DNA from: UBA2108 sp002713215
GTDB taxonomy: Bacteria; Bacteroidota; Bacteroidia; Flavobacteriales_G; Salibacteraceae
Direction: 5' to 3'
DNA: 5,839 nt
NCBI GenBank assembly: GCA_937891015.1
Contig: CALAPY010000053.1
Coordinates: forward strand, 1 to 5,839
Below the pieces are notes generated by a model. It made no database searches, was not told where the DNA came from, and worked only from the letters and a program-made list of their open reading frames with translations. The translations under genes were made by a program, and so were the position numbers. Positions 1 through 5,176 of this stretch are shown piece after piece. The number at the start of each line of letters is the position of its first letter. The stretch's first letter is position 1.

Positions 1-1
1 G

Positions 2-373
2 TGCGAAACCCTGTGGGGCATGATCTCAACGAGCGACAATGTTGTTGGGTTTTCCGGAGGTGAAAAGAAAAGAAACGAAATCTTTCAAATGGCTATGTTA
101 GAGCCAAAACTTGCCATACTGGATGAAACAGATTCAGGGTTGGATATCGATGCACTTCGAATTGTTGCCAATGGTGTTAATCGATTAAAAACCAAGGACA
201 ATGCAACCATTGTAATTACACATTACCAAAGGTTATTGGATTACATAGTTCCCGACTTTGTGCACGTACTTTACAAGGGGAAAATTGTAAAAACAGGAGG
301 CAAAGACCTGGCATTGGAGTTAGAGGAAAAGGGATACGACTGGTTAACTAAACCGGAAAAAGAAACAGCCTAA
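2..373 (+). CDS. sufC: SufC, Fe-S cluster assembly ATPase (3' part only)
   Basis: This is the C-terminal half of SufC, the soluble ABC-type ATPase that binds SufB and SufD in the cytoplasmic SufBCD scaffold and drives its conformational cycle during Fe-S cluster assembly. The frame is open to the window's left edge. Visible motifs are the ABC signature GFSGGEKKRNE (from base 47), Walker B LAILDETDSGLD (from base 110, catalytic Glu at 125-127), and the H-loop in VITHYQRLLDY (His at 221-223). Walker A and the Q-loop lie outside. The C-terminus (ELEEKGYDWL) is typical. The ATG at base 20 is internal, not a true start. The roughly 15 residues before GFSGGE do not look like the usual SufC sequence, so a frameshift or an edge artefact near bases 1-46 is possible. 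The stop codon overlaps the sufD start by one base. Confidence 0.93.
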   Translation, partial: CETLWGMISTSDNVVGFSGGEKKRNEIFQMAMLEPKLAILDETDSGLDIDALRIVANGVNRLKTKDNATIVITHYQRLLDYIVPDFVHVLYKGKIVKTGGKDLALELEEKGYDWLTKPEKETA

Positions 374-1602
374 TGTCGCAGACTTTGACAGCGGATAAGA
401 AAGAATTGTTCTTAGAATCATTTCGGGTTTCCGAAGGGATTTCCGGAGTAAGTAAGGCAGCAGAGTTGGCTTTGGAAAATTTGGATTTCCCCACTACTCG
501 TGATGAATACTGGAAATATACCCGTCTTACTAAAATTCTCAATGGTAGATTCTCGGTTGAACCGTTTGAGGGAAGCGAGGAAGTAGTTTCTATTAATGAA
601 CGTGCGCTTCACATTGAGTGTATCAATGGTTATTTCCAGTCACCTGTTGGAGAAATACAAGAGGGCATTGAAATAACATCGGTGGAAGAGGTTGAAGAAG
701 CTTTGGTCGATTATCAAAACGAATTTTTCAGTGCGCTTAATACGGCCTATTTTACTTCTGGAATAAAAATCAAGATAAAGGCTGGTGTTGAAATTGACAA
801 GTCAATCCAGGTTAATTTTCTTTCCGTCAATAACAACATTCAGGTGCAGCCACGGATTGAAATTGAATTGGAGCCAAATGCCTCCGCTAATTTTATTTTT
901 AACTGGCATCACAATGGGCAGGAAGGAAATTTTTACAACGTTGTATCCGAACTAAAACTTCATGAAAATGCTCAGCTAAGCTTGCATCAACTTCAGGCAG
1001 GTGGTGATGAAAATTTTCTGATCAATACTACCCAGGTGAATCAGCAACGGGACAGCAAATTCGCCATTCATACCATCAGTCTAGAAGGTAAAGTTTTACG
1101 AAACAACCTGAATATAGCTGTAGAAGGGGAGAATTGCGAATCAATTCTTAACGGGGTCTACTTGGCCTATGGCTCCCAGCACTTTGATAATCATACTTAC
1201 GTTGATCACATTGCTCCGAATTGCTATTCAAGTGAAAACTACAAAGGGGTGATGGACGATAAATCAACAGCCGTTTTTAATGGTAAGGTTATGGTTCAGC
1301 CCAATGCTCAAAAGATTAATGCGTTTCAGAGCAATCAAAACATTTTGCTTTCGGACGATGCCACCATAAACTCCAAACCCGAACTTGAGATTTATGCTGA
1401 CGATGTTCAATGCTCTCATGGTTCTACCACCGGGCAACTGGATGAGGAAGCGGTATTTTATTTAAGGTCGAGAGGAGTGAGTGAAGTAAGTGCAAAAAAA
1501 ATGATGATACGGGCATTTGTATTTGACGTGCTGGAAGAGATTAAATTGGAGTCGTTTAAAGAACATGTAGAAGGACTGGTTGAAGAAAAGTTTAAGCTTT
1601 AG
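373..1602 (+). CDS. sufD: SufD, Fe-S cluster assembly scaffold protein
   Basis: A 409-residue SufD, slightly shorter than the 423 residues of E. coli SufD. It pairs with SufB on the SufC dimer to form the SufBC2D scaffold where clusters are built. The N-terminal helical part carries the family-like stretch LDFPTTRDEYWKYTRL (residues 37-52). The middle is beta-rich, as expected for the SufBD right-handed beta-helix core. The C-terminal hallmark CSHGSTTGQLDEEAVFYLRS starts at Cys347, and its His349 corresponds to the E. coli SufD His360 implicated in cluster formation at the SufB-SufD interface. The ATG shares its A with the sufC TAA, so translational coupling is likely. No frameshift is seen. 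The last base of its stop codon is also the first base of the inverted-repeat arm that precedes the four-helix-bundle gene. Confidence 0.96.
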   Translation: MSQTLTADKKELFLESFRVSEGISGVSKAAELALENLDFPTTRDEYWKYTRLTKILNGRFSVEPFEGSEEVVSINERALHIECINGYFQSPVGEIQEGIEITSVEEVEEALVDYQNEFFSALNTAYFTSGIKIKIKAGVEIDKSIQVNFLSVNNNIQVQPRIEIELEPNASANFIFNWHHNGQEGNFYNVVSELKLHENAQLSLHQLQAGGDENFLINTTQVNQQRDSKFAIHTISLEGKVLRNNLNIAVEGENCESILNGVYLAYGSQHFDNHTYVDHIAPNCYSSENYKGVMDDKSTAVFNGKVMVQPNAQKINAFQSNQNILLSDDATINSKPELEIYADDVQCSHGSTTGQLDEEAVFYLRSRGVSEVSAKKMMIRAFVFDVLEEIKLESFKEHVEGLVEEKFKL

Positions 1603-1624
1603 AATATCAACAAGGAACAAGGAA
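1602..1624 (+). repeat. Left inverted-repeat arm of the four-helix-bundle unit
   Basis: The arm starts at the G of the sufD TAG codon. It reads GAATAT, then C, then AACAAGGAACAAGGAA. The reverse complement of 2052-2075 reads GAATAT, then TG, then the same 16 bases. The match outside the heptamers (GAATAT) shows that the inverted repeat is more than shared simple sequence. Confidence 0.75.
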
Positions 1625-1666
1625 CAAGAAACAAGGAACAAGGAACAAGGAACAAGGAACAAGGAA
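1611..1666 (+). repeat. Tandem heptamer array (CAAGGAA)8
   Basis: Eight contiguous copies of the 7-base unit CAAGGAA. Seven are perfect and the third (1625-1631) is CAAGAAA. The array ends five bases before the ATG of the four-helix-bundle gene, so it forms nearly its whole leader. Its GGAA elements are purine-rich and could act as weak ribosome-binding sites. Two copies of the reverse complement occur downstream at 2052-2065. Perfect tandem heptamers are prone to slippage, so copy number may vary between strains. Confidence 0.92.
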
Positions 1667-1671
1667 GTTAA

Positions 1672-2034
1672 ATGAATTTTGATTTAGAAGATAGATTAAT
1701 AGAATATTCTGCGCTTATTATAGAGTTGACGAGATCAATGTCTAAAGACTATGTCTCAAACTATCTTTCTAACCAACTTGTGCGCTCCGGGCTTTCTCCT
1801 TCATTAAACTATGCTGAGGCCCAAGGAGCGGAATCCAGAAAAGATTTCGTTCACAAGATGAAAATTGCATTAAAAGAATTAAGAGAAACTCGAATGAACC
1901 TAAAAATTATTGAGCGTTCTCAATTTCTATCAGACACAGGAAAGCTGACATCAATACTTGATGAAAATAACCAGCTCATTTCAATTTTTGTCAAAAGCAT
2001 TGAAACTGCCAAGAAAAACATGAATAATGAGTAA
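1672..2034 (+). CDS. Four-helix-bundle protein (23S rRNA intervening-sequence protein family)
   Basis: A 120-residue protein of the four-helix-bundle family related to proteins encoded in 23S rRNA intervening sequences (S23/IVP family, TIGR02436-like). Supporting features are the full family length, an almost entirely helical composition, and the central block from residue 35 containing QLVRSG, NYAEAQGAESRKDF and ALKELRETR (to about residue 74). The biochemical role of free-standing members is unclear. The related Avd protein of diversity-generating retroelements binds nucleic acid, but I see no reverse transcriptase or template repeat here. The ATG follows the CAAGGAA array directly. The gene lies in the same orientation as the suf genes and is probably co-transcribed, but it has no known role in Fe-S assembly and looks like an insertion between sufD and sufS. 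Confidence 0.88.
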   Translation: MNFDLEDRLIEYSALIIELTRSMSKDYVSNYLSNQLVRSGLSPSLNYAEAQGAESRKDFVHKMKIALKELRETRMNLKIIERSQFLSDTGKLTSILDENNQLISIFVKSIETAKKNMNNE

Positions 2035-2051
2035 GCTTTCAACATTCGAAA

Positions 2052-2075
2052 TTCCTTGTTCCTTGTTCAATATTC
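2052..2075 (-). repeat. Right inverted-repeat arm of the four-helix-bundle unit
   Basis: Two TTCCTTG heptamers (2052-2065) followed by TTCAATATTC. This is the inverse complement of the arm at 1602-1624, with one mismatch and one gap. It ends four bases before the preferred sufS ATG, so it occupies nearly all of the sufS leader. An in-frame TTG at 2056 lies within the arm but is unlikely to be the start. Confidence 0.75.
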
Positions 2076-2079
2076 AAAT

Positions 2080-3321
2080 ATGAACACTACTCCATTAAAT
2101 ATTGACAAAATCAGAAAGGATTTTCCCGTTCTTCACCAGGAAGTAAATGGATATCCATTGGTATACATGGACAATGCGGCCTCAGCCCAAAAACCACAGT
2201 TGGTAATTGATACCATCAGTCATTATTATTCGTATGAGCACAGTAACATTCATAGGGGAGTACACCATCTCTCGGCTGAAGCCACTGTAAAATATGAGGC
2301 TGCACGTAAGACCATACAAGAACACATTAATGCTTCGTTTGATCACGAAGTAATTTTTACCAAAGGAACAACCGATGGGATAAACTTAATCGCAAATGGA
2401 TTTAGAGGTATTTTAAGTTCGGGAGATGAAGTCATTATTTCGGGATTAGAACACCATTCTAACATTGTTCCCTGGCAAATGCTTTGTGAATACACTGGTG
2501 CCACACTCAGAGTAATCCCCATTAATGACATTGGCGAAATTATTCTTGAGGAATATGAAAGCCTTGTTTCAGAACGAACAAAGCTGGTCGCCTTAAATCA
2601 CGTTTCTAATACACTAGGAACCATAAATCCCGTAAAGGAACTTATTGAACTAGCTCATAAAAAAGGAGCTCCGGTATTGCTCGACGGTGCACAAGCTCTG
2701 CCTCATATGAAGGTAGATGTACAAGATTTGGATTGCGAGTTTTATGCGTTTTCGGGGCACAAACTTTATGGCCCAACAGGAATTGGCGTACTTTATGGAA
2801 AAGAGGAATGGTTGAACAAATTACCACCCTATCAGGGCGGGGGTGATATGATTAAATCGGTAAGCTTTGAAAAGACAACTTACAATGAACTCCCATTTAA
2901 GTTTGAAGCCGGAACACCTCATATTGCCGGAGCACTTGGCTTAAAAGCAGCTTTAGATTATTGTAACCAACCTGAAATTGGTTTTGAAAGTATTGGCCAA
3001 TATGAAGGTGAACTGCTTGATTACGCAATGAAACAGTTTGAAAGTGAAGGGCTATCGGGAGACATGGAATTCTATGGAACTTCAAAAAACAAAGCTTCCG
3101 TGATTTCGTTTTTGCTGAAAGGAGTTCATCCTTATGATACCGGAACCATATTGGATAAATTGGGAATTGCTGTTCGCACAGGACATCATTGTACTGAACC
3201 CATTATGGATCGATATGAGATCCCGGGAACTGTTCGTGCATCCTTTTCGTTTTATAATACGTTCGAAGAAGTCGATCGGTTAATTGAAGGGTTGAAACGG
3301 GTTAAAAAGATGTTTGGGTAA
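2080..3321 (+). CDS. sufS: SufS, cysteine desulfurase
   Basis: A 413-residue group II cysteine desulfurase, a PLP-dependent class V aminotransferase-fold enzyme. It converts L-cysteine to L-alanine and leaves a persulfide on its active-site Cys, which is handed to SufE. The N-terminal IRKDFPVLHQ and VYMDNAASAQKP blocks are typical. PLP-site features include EHHSNIVPWQ, LLDGAQALPH and the Schiff-base lysine in SGHKLYGPTGIG (Lys228). The persulfide-carrying residue is Cys371 in RTGHHCTEP. E. coli SufS has Lys226 and Cys364. I chose the ATG at 2080 because the protein then begins MNTTPLNIDKIRKDFP, close to family length. A TTG at 2056 would add eight residues encoded by the inverted repeat. The gene lies between the two putative cassettes. 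Confidence 0.96.
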   Translation: MNTTPLNIDKIRKDFPVLHQEVNGYPLVYMDNAASAQKPQLVIDTISHYYSYEHSNIHRGVHHLSAEATVKYEAARKTIQEHINASFDHEVIFTKGTTDGINLIANGFRGILSSGDEVIISGLEHHSNIVPWQMLCEYTGATLRVIPINDIGEIILEEYESLVSERTKLVALNHVSNTLGTINPVKELIELAHKKGAPVLLDGAQALPHMKVDVQDLDCEFYAFSGHKLYGPTGIGVLYGKEEWLNKLPPYQGGGDMIKSVSFEKTTYNELPFKFEAGTPHIAGALGLKAALDYCNQPEIGFESIGQYEGELLDYAMKQFESEGLSGDMEFYGTSKNKASVISFLLKGVHPYDTGTILDKLGIAVRTGHHCTEPIMDRYEIPGTVRASFSFYNTFEEVDRLIEGLKRVKKMFG

Positions 3322-3326
3322 GTATT

Positions 3327-3359
3327 GTTACGCAAAGGGCCGCAAAGAAGCGCAGAGAA
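3327..3359 (+). repeat. Left inverted-repeat arm of the GxxExxY unit (three 10-base units)
   Basis: GTTA is followed by three imperfect 10-base units: CGCAAAGGGC (3331-3340), CGCAAAGAAG (3341-3350) and CGCAGAGAAA (3351-3360, the last A being the A of the next ATG). The stretch 3341-3359 matches the reverse complement of 3741-3760 at 17 of 20 aligned positions. In an alternative register, GTTACGC and GCAAAGAA (3327-3349) match the ends of the reverse complement of 3741-3764. The arm is the entire leader of the GxxExxY gene. Confidence 0.7.
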
Positions 3360-3737
3360 ATGGATGAAAATAGGATATCTGAAATAGTGATTGGTTGTGC
3401 CATTAAGGTACACAAAGCACTAGGTCCTGGGCTTTTGGAGTCGGCTTACCGCGAATGTCTTGCTTACGAGTTAAAGAAAGAGAGTTTTAAAATCCATCAG
3501 GAAATGCCAATGCCCATTATTTATGAGGACATTAAGCTGGACCATGGGTACAGAATGGATATTTTGGTGGAAGACAAGGTTGTACTTGAGCTTAAAACTG
3601 TGGAAGCATTTACGCCGGTTCACGAAGCTCAGCTCTTAACTTATTTAAAACTCGGGGACTATAAATTAGGATTGTTGTTAAACTTTCATGTGTCTAAAAT
3701 GACCCGTGGAATAAAAAGGATGGTAAATAAACTCTAG
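3360..3737 (+). CDS. GxxExxY protein (PDDEXK_3 nuclease-like family)
   Basis: A 125-residue protein of the GxxExxY family (TIGR04256; PF13366, placed in the PD-(D/E)XK nuclease superfamily). The name-giving motif is GPGLLESAY at residues 22-30 (Gly24, Glu27, Tyr30). The possible nuclease core is YRMDILVEDK with Asp67, VVLELK with Glu77 and Lys79, then QLLTYLK (91-97). These fit the D-(E)xK plus QxxxY pattern of the superfamily. Length is normal for the family and no residue of the core seems lost. Nuclease activity has not been clearly shown for the family as far as I know. I chose the ATG at 3360, just after the repeat arm; a second start is unlikely, because ISEIVIGCAIKVHKALGPG follows within five codons. 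The gene is probably co-transcribed with suf but has no known role there. Confidence 0.9.
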   Translation: MDENRISEIVIGCAIKVHKALGPGLLESAYRECLAYELKKESFKIHQEMPMPIIYEDIKLDHGYRMDILVEDKVVLELKTVEAFTPVHEAQLLTYLKLGDYKLGLLLNFHVSKMTRGIKRMVNKL

Positions 3738-3740
3738 CGG

Positions 3741-3764
3741 TTCTTTGCGCCTTCTTGGCGTAAC
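3741..3764 (-). repeat. Right inverted-repeat arm of the GxxExxY unit
   Basis: The reverse complement reads GTTACGCC, AAGAAGG, CGCAAAGAA, matching the CGCAAAG-type units upstream of the gene. The arm begins three bases after the TAG stop and ends 15 bases before the sufE ATG. The pairing with 3327-3359 is imperfect but clear over about 20 bases. Confidence 0.7.
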
Positions 3765-3779
3765 TCTGAGGCACTAAAG

Positions 3780-4199
3780 ATGACGATAAACGAAAGACAA
3801 GACGAATTAGTTGAGGAGTTTTCCATGTTCGATGACTGGATGGAGAAATACGAATACATCATTGATCTTGGAAAAGAAGTGGAAGGCCTCGAAGAACCTA
3901 AAAAAACTGAAGAGTTTTTGGTTAAGGGGTGCCAGAGCAGGGTATGGATGATACCTGCCTTTAGCCAAGGGAAGCTACATTTTGAAGCCGATTCGGATGC
4001 AATAATTACAAAAGGAATTGTTGGGATGGTTGTACGGGTTCTCTCGGACAATACACCTGCCGAAATTCTGGATGCCGATCTTTATTTTGTTGACAAAATA
4101 GGGCTGAGGGAACACCTTTCTCCAACACGGTCTAATGGATTGGTTTCCATGATAAAAAAGATAAAAACATATGCGCTGATATACTCAGCAAAAGAATAA
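3780..4199 (+). CDS. sufE: SufE, cysteine desulfuration protein
   Basis: A 139-residue SufE, the normal family length (138 in E. coli). It accepts the persulfide sulfur from SufS, stimulates the desulfurase and delivers sulfur to SufB. The catalytic cysteine is Cys51 in the family motif VKGCQSRVW, the same position as in E. coli SufE. Other family-like parts are the N-terminal helical stretch ending in YEYIIDLGK (24-32), FEADSDAIITKGIVGM in the middle, and LREHLSPTRSNGL near the end. The ATG at 3780 follows the right arm of the GxxExxY unit after 15 bases; its leader has no strong Shine-Dalgarno. The next gene begins four bases after the stop, so coupling is likely. Confidence 0.96.
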   Translation: MTINERQDELVEEFSMFDDWMEKYEYIIDLGKEVEGLEEPKKTEEFLVKGCQSRVWMIPAFSQGKLHFEADSDAIITKGIVGMVVRVLSDNTPAEILDADLYFVDKIGLREHLSPTRSNGLVSMIKKIKTYALIYSAKE

Positions 4200-4203
4200 A
4201 ACA

Positions 4204-4515
4204 ATGGACAAACGAGTTCTTGAAAATACAATCATTGAGGTAATAAAAACGATCTACGATCCGGAGATTCCAGTTGACATTTATGAGCTGGGATTAATTT
4301 ATGATATTAAGATTGATGATGACTTTAATGCAGAAATTCTAATGACTTTAACCTCTCCCAGCTGTCCGGTTGCAGAGAGTTTGCCTGTAGAGGTTGAAGA
4401 AAAAGTTGGAGGAATCGAAGCTGTACAAAAGGCAAAGGTTACTATGACTTTTGAACCAGCTTGGGAGAAAGACATGATGAGCGAAGAAGCCCAGTTAGAA
4501 TTGGGATTTATGTAA
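4204..4515 (+). CDS. MIP18/DUF59 family SUF-associated protein (SufT-like)
   Basis: A 103-residue protein of the MIP18 (DUF59) family, the type found in bacterial SUF operons and related to SufT, PaaD and eukaryotic CIAO2/MIP18. These proteins act in Fe-S protein maturation, probably in cluster transfer or in supporting the scaffold. Family motifs are YDPEIPVDIYELGLIYDI (18-35) and LTSPSCPVAESLP (49-61), with the conserved Cys54. The C-terminal part has FEPAWEKDMMSEEAQLELG, a tail common in the SUF-linked subgroup. The reading frame is complete and starts four bases after sufE. I leave the symbol empty because sufT is used for more than one subgroup. Family and operon assignment are firm; the exact biochemical role is inferred. 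Confidence 0.92.
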   Translation: MDKRVLENTIIEVIKTIYDPEIPVDIYELGLIYDIKIDDDFNAEILMTLTSPSCPVAESLPVEVEEKVGGIEAVQKAKVTMTFEPAWEKDMMSEEAQLELGFM

Positions 4516-4524
4516 AATATCTGA

Positions 4525-5043
4525 ATGCCTGAGGAATTAAAAATAGAAAACCGTGTTGCAAAATCAGGGTTAATTCAGCTTGAAATGGCAGAATTTTTTC
4601 CAGAAGAGGAAATTGTAGAATACGATTTAGCTCAAAATCTCTGGCAAGGATTAGCTCTTAAGGAAAAGGATTTCAGGGAGTTCATTAAGACTTACAACTG
4701 GGACCAATTTAATAATAAGCATGTGGCTATACATTGTTCTGCCGATGCCATAATTCCATCCTGGGCCTATATGCTACTTTCAACAGCACTGCTAGGTAAA
4801 GCGTTATCGATTAATTACGGTACTAAGAACGCAGTTGAACAAAAGCTTTTGATCGATTCCATAAATGAGATAAATGCTCAGGAATTTCTTGATTCAAGAA
4901 TCGTAATAAAAGGCTGTGGTGACCGGGATGTTTCTGAATCGGCCTGGGTAGCTATTACCAATAAACTACAACCGGTAGTGAAATCCCTTATGTATGGAGA
5001 ACCGTGTTCAACCGTGCCTGTTTATAAAAGACCAAGAAAATAA
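4525..5043 (+). CDS. DUF2480 family protein, last gene of the SUF operon
   Basis: A 172-residue soluble protein that I recognise as DUF2480, a family found mainly in Bacteroidota and often the last gene of their SUF clusters. No function is established. The visible layout is an N-terminal segment ENRVAKSGLIQLEMAEFFP (8-26), a motif HVAIHCSADAIIPSWAYMLL (66-85), then VIKGCGDRDV (127-136) and YGEPCSTVPVYKR (157-169). Three cysteines (71, 131, 161) and His70 sit in these motif-like stretches and could form a metal or Fe-S site; that is inference. No signal peptide or membrane segment is seen. It begins nine bases after the preceding stop and is followed by the first long gap after the suf genes, so it is probably the end of the transcript. 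Confidence 0.85.
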   Translation: MPEELKIENRVAKSGLIQLEMAEFFPEEEIVEYDLAQNLWQGLALKEKDFREFIKTYNWDQFNNKHVAIHCSADAIIPSWAYMLLSTALLGKALSINYGTKNAVEQKLLIDSINEINAQEFLDSRIVIKGCGDRDVSESAWVAITNKLQPVVKSLMYGEPCSTVPVYKRPRK

Positions 5044-5176
5044 TCACCGCTCAAATTTCCTGACGCACCCTTCATTTACAATAACCAACCCTTTATATAT
5101 TTCATTTCAATAAACCGACCGTTCGTCATCTGAAAAGTCAAAAATTGTTCTAATTTCCTCCTTTCAAATTGAATAA
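5044..5176 (+). promoter_or_regulatory. Intergenic region with possible promoter for the propeller gene
   Basis: 133 AT-rich bases separate the suf operon from the next gene, the only gap here long enough for a promoter. No convincing rho-independent terminator (GC stem plus T run) is present. TATATTTC at 5096-5103 matches the Bacteroidota -7 consensus TAnnTTTG at seven of eight positions, but no good TTTG is at the expected distance upstream, so this is weak. TTCAAATTGAA (5163-5173) is a small palindrome just before the start codon and may be chance. Confidence 0.25.

Larger units (their letters stand above)
1602..2075. mobile_element. Putative repeat-flanked cassette carrying a four-helix-bundle gene
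   Basis: This 474-base unit runs from the left repeat arm (1602-1624) to its inverted partner (2052-2075) and contains one gene. It sits exactly between the sufD stop and the sufS start, two genes that normally adjoin. The arms match at 22 of 24 aligned positions by eye. No transposase is encoded, so it is not a classical insertion sequence. The unit could be a passively moved cassette, or an element related to the intervening sequences that carry the same protein family inside 23S rRNA genes. The repeats are seen directly; mobility is inferred. Confidence 0.4.
3327..3764. mobile_element. Putative repeat-flanked cassette carrying a GxxExxY gene
   Basis: This 438-base unit lies between sufS and sufE and is bounded by inverted repeat arms at 3327-3359 and 3741-3764. 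It contains one gene and no transposase. Removing it would leave about 20 bases between the sufS stop and the sufE start. Its architecture matches that of the unit at 1602-2075, although both the repeat sequence and the encoded protein are unrelated. The repeats are observed; that the unit arrived by insertion is inferred. Confidence 0.4.

Noticed and set aside
1462..1662. Reverse-strand open frame with a repetitive Phe/Leu/Val/Ser N-terminus
   Set aside because: The N-terminus is only the translation of the inverse heptamer array (7 bases, so three frames recur), and the rest overlaps the 3' end of sufD. It is a shadow frame.
1611..1666. CRISPR-like array
   Set aside because: The units are seven bases with no spacers, and no cas genes are present; it is a simple tandem repeat.
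1672..2034. Accessory protein (Avd) of a diversity-generating retroelement
   Set aside because: The fold family is related, but there is no reverse transcriptase, variable repeat or template repeat in the window.
1593..2039. Direct repeat TAAGCTTT at 1593-1600 and 2032-2039, considered as a target-site duplication
   Set aside because: The second copy is inside the right repeat arm, not outside it, so it cannot bound the unit. Eight bases in AT-rich DNA may be chance.
3734..4051. Reverse-strand open frame of 105 codons over sufE
   Set aside because: It lies antisense to a clear sufE with all family motifs, has no recognisable domain, and its composition is typical of a shadow frame.
5041..5160. 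Rho-independent terminator after the suf operon
   Set aside because: I found no stem of useful length followed by a T run; termination may be elsewhere or factor-dependent.
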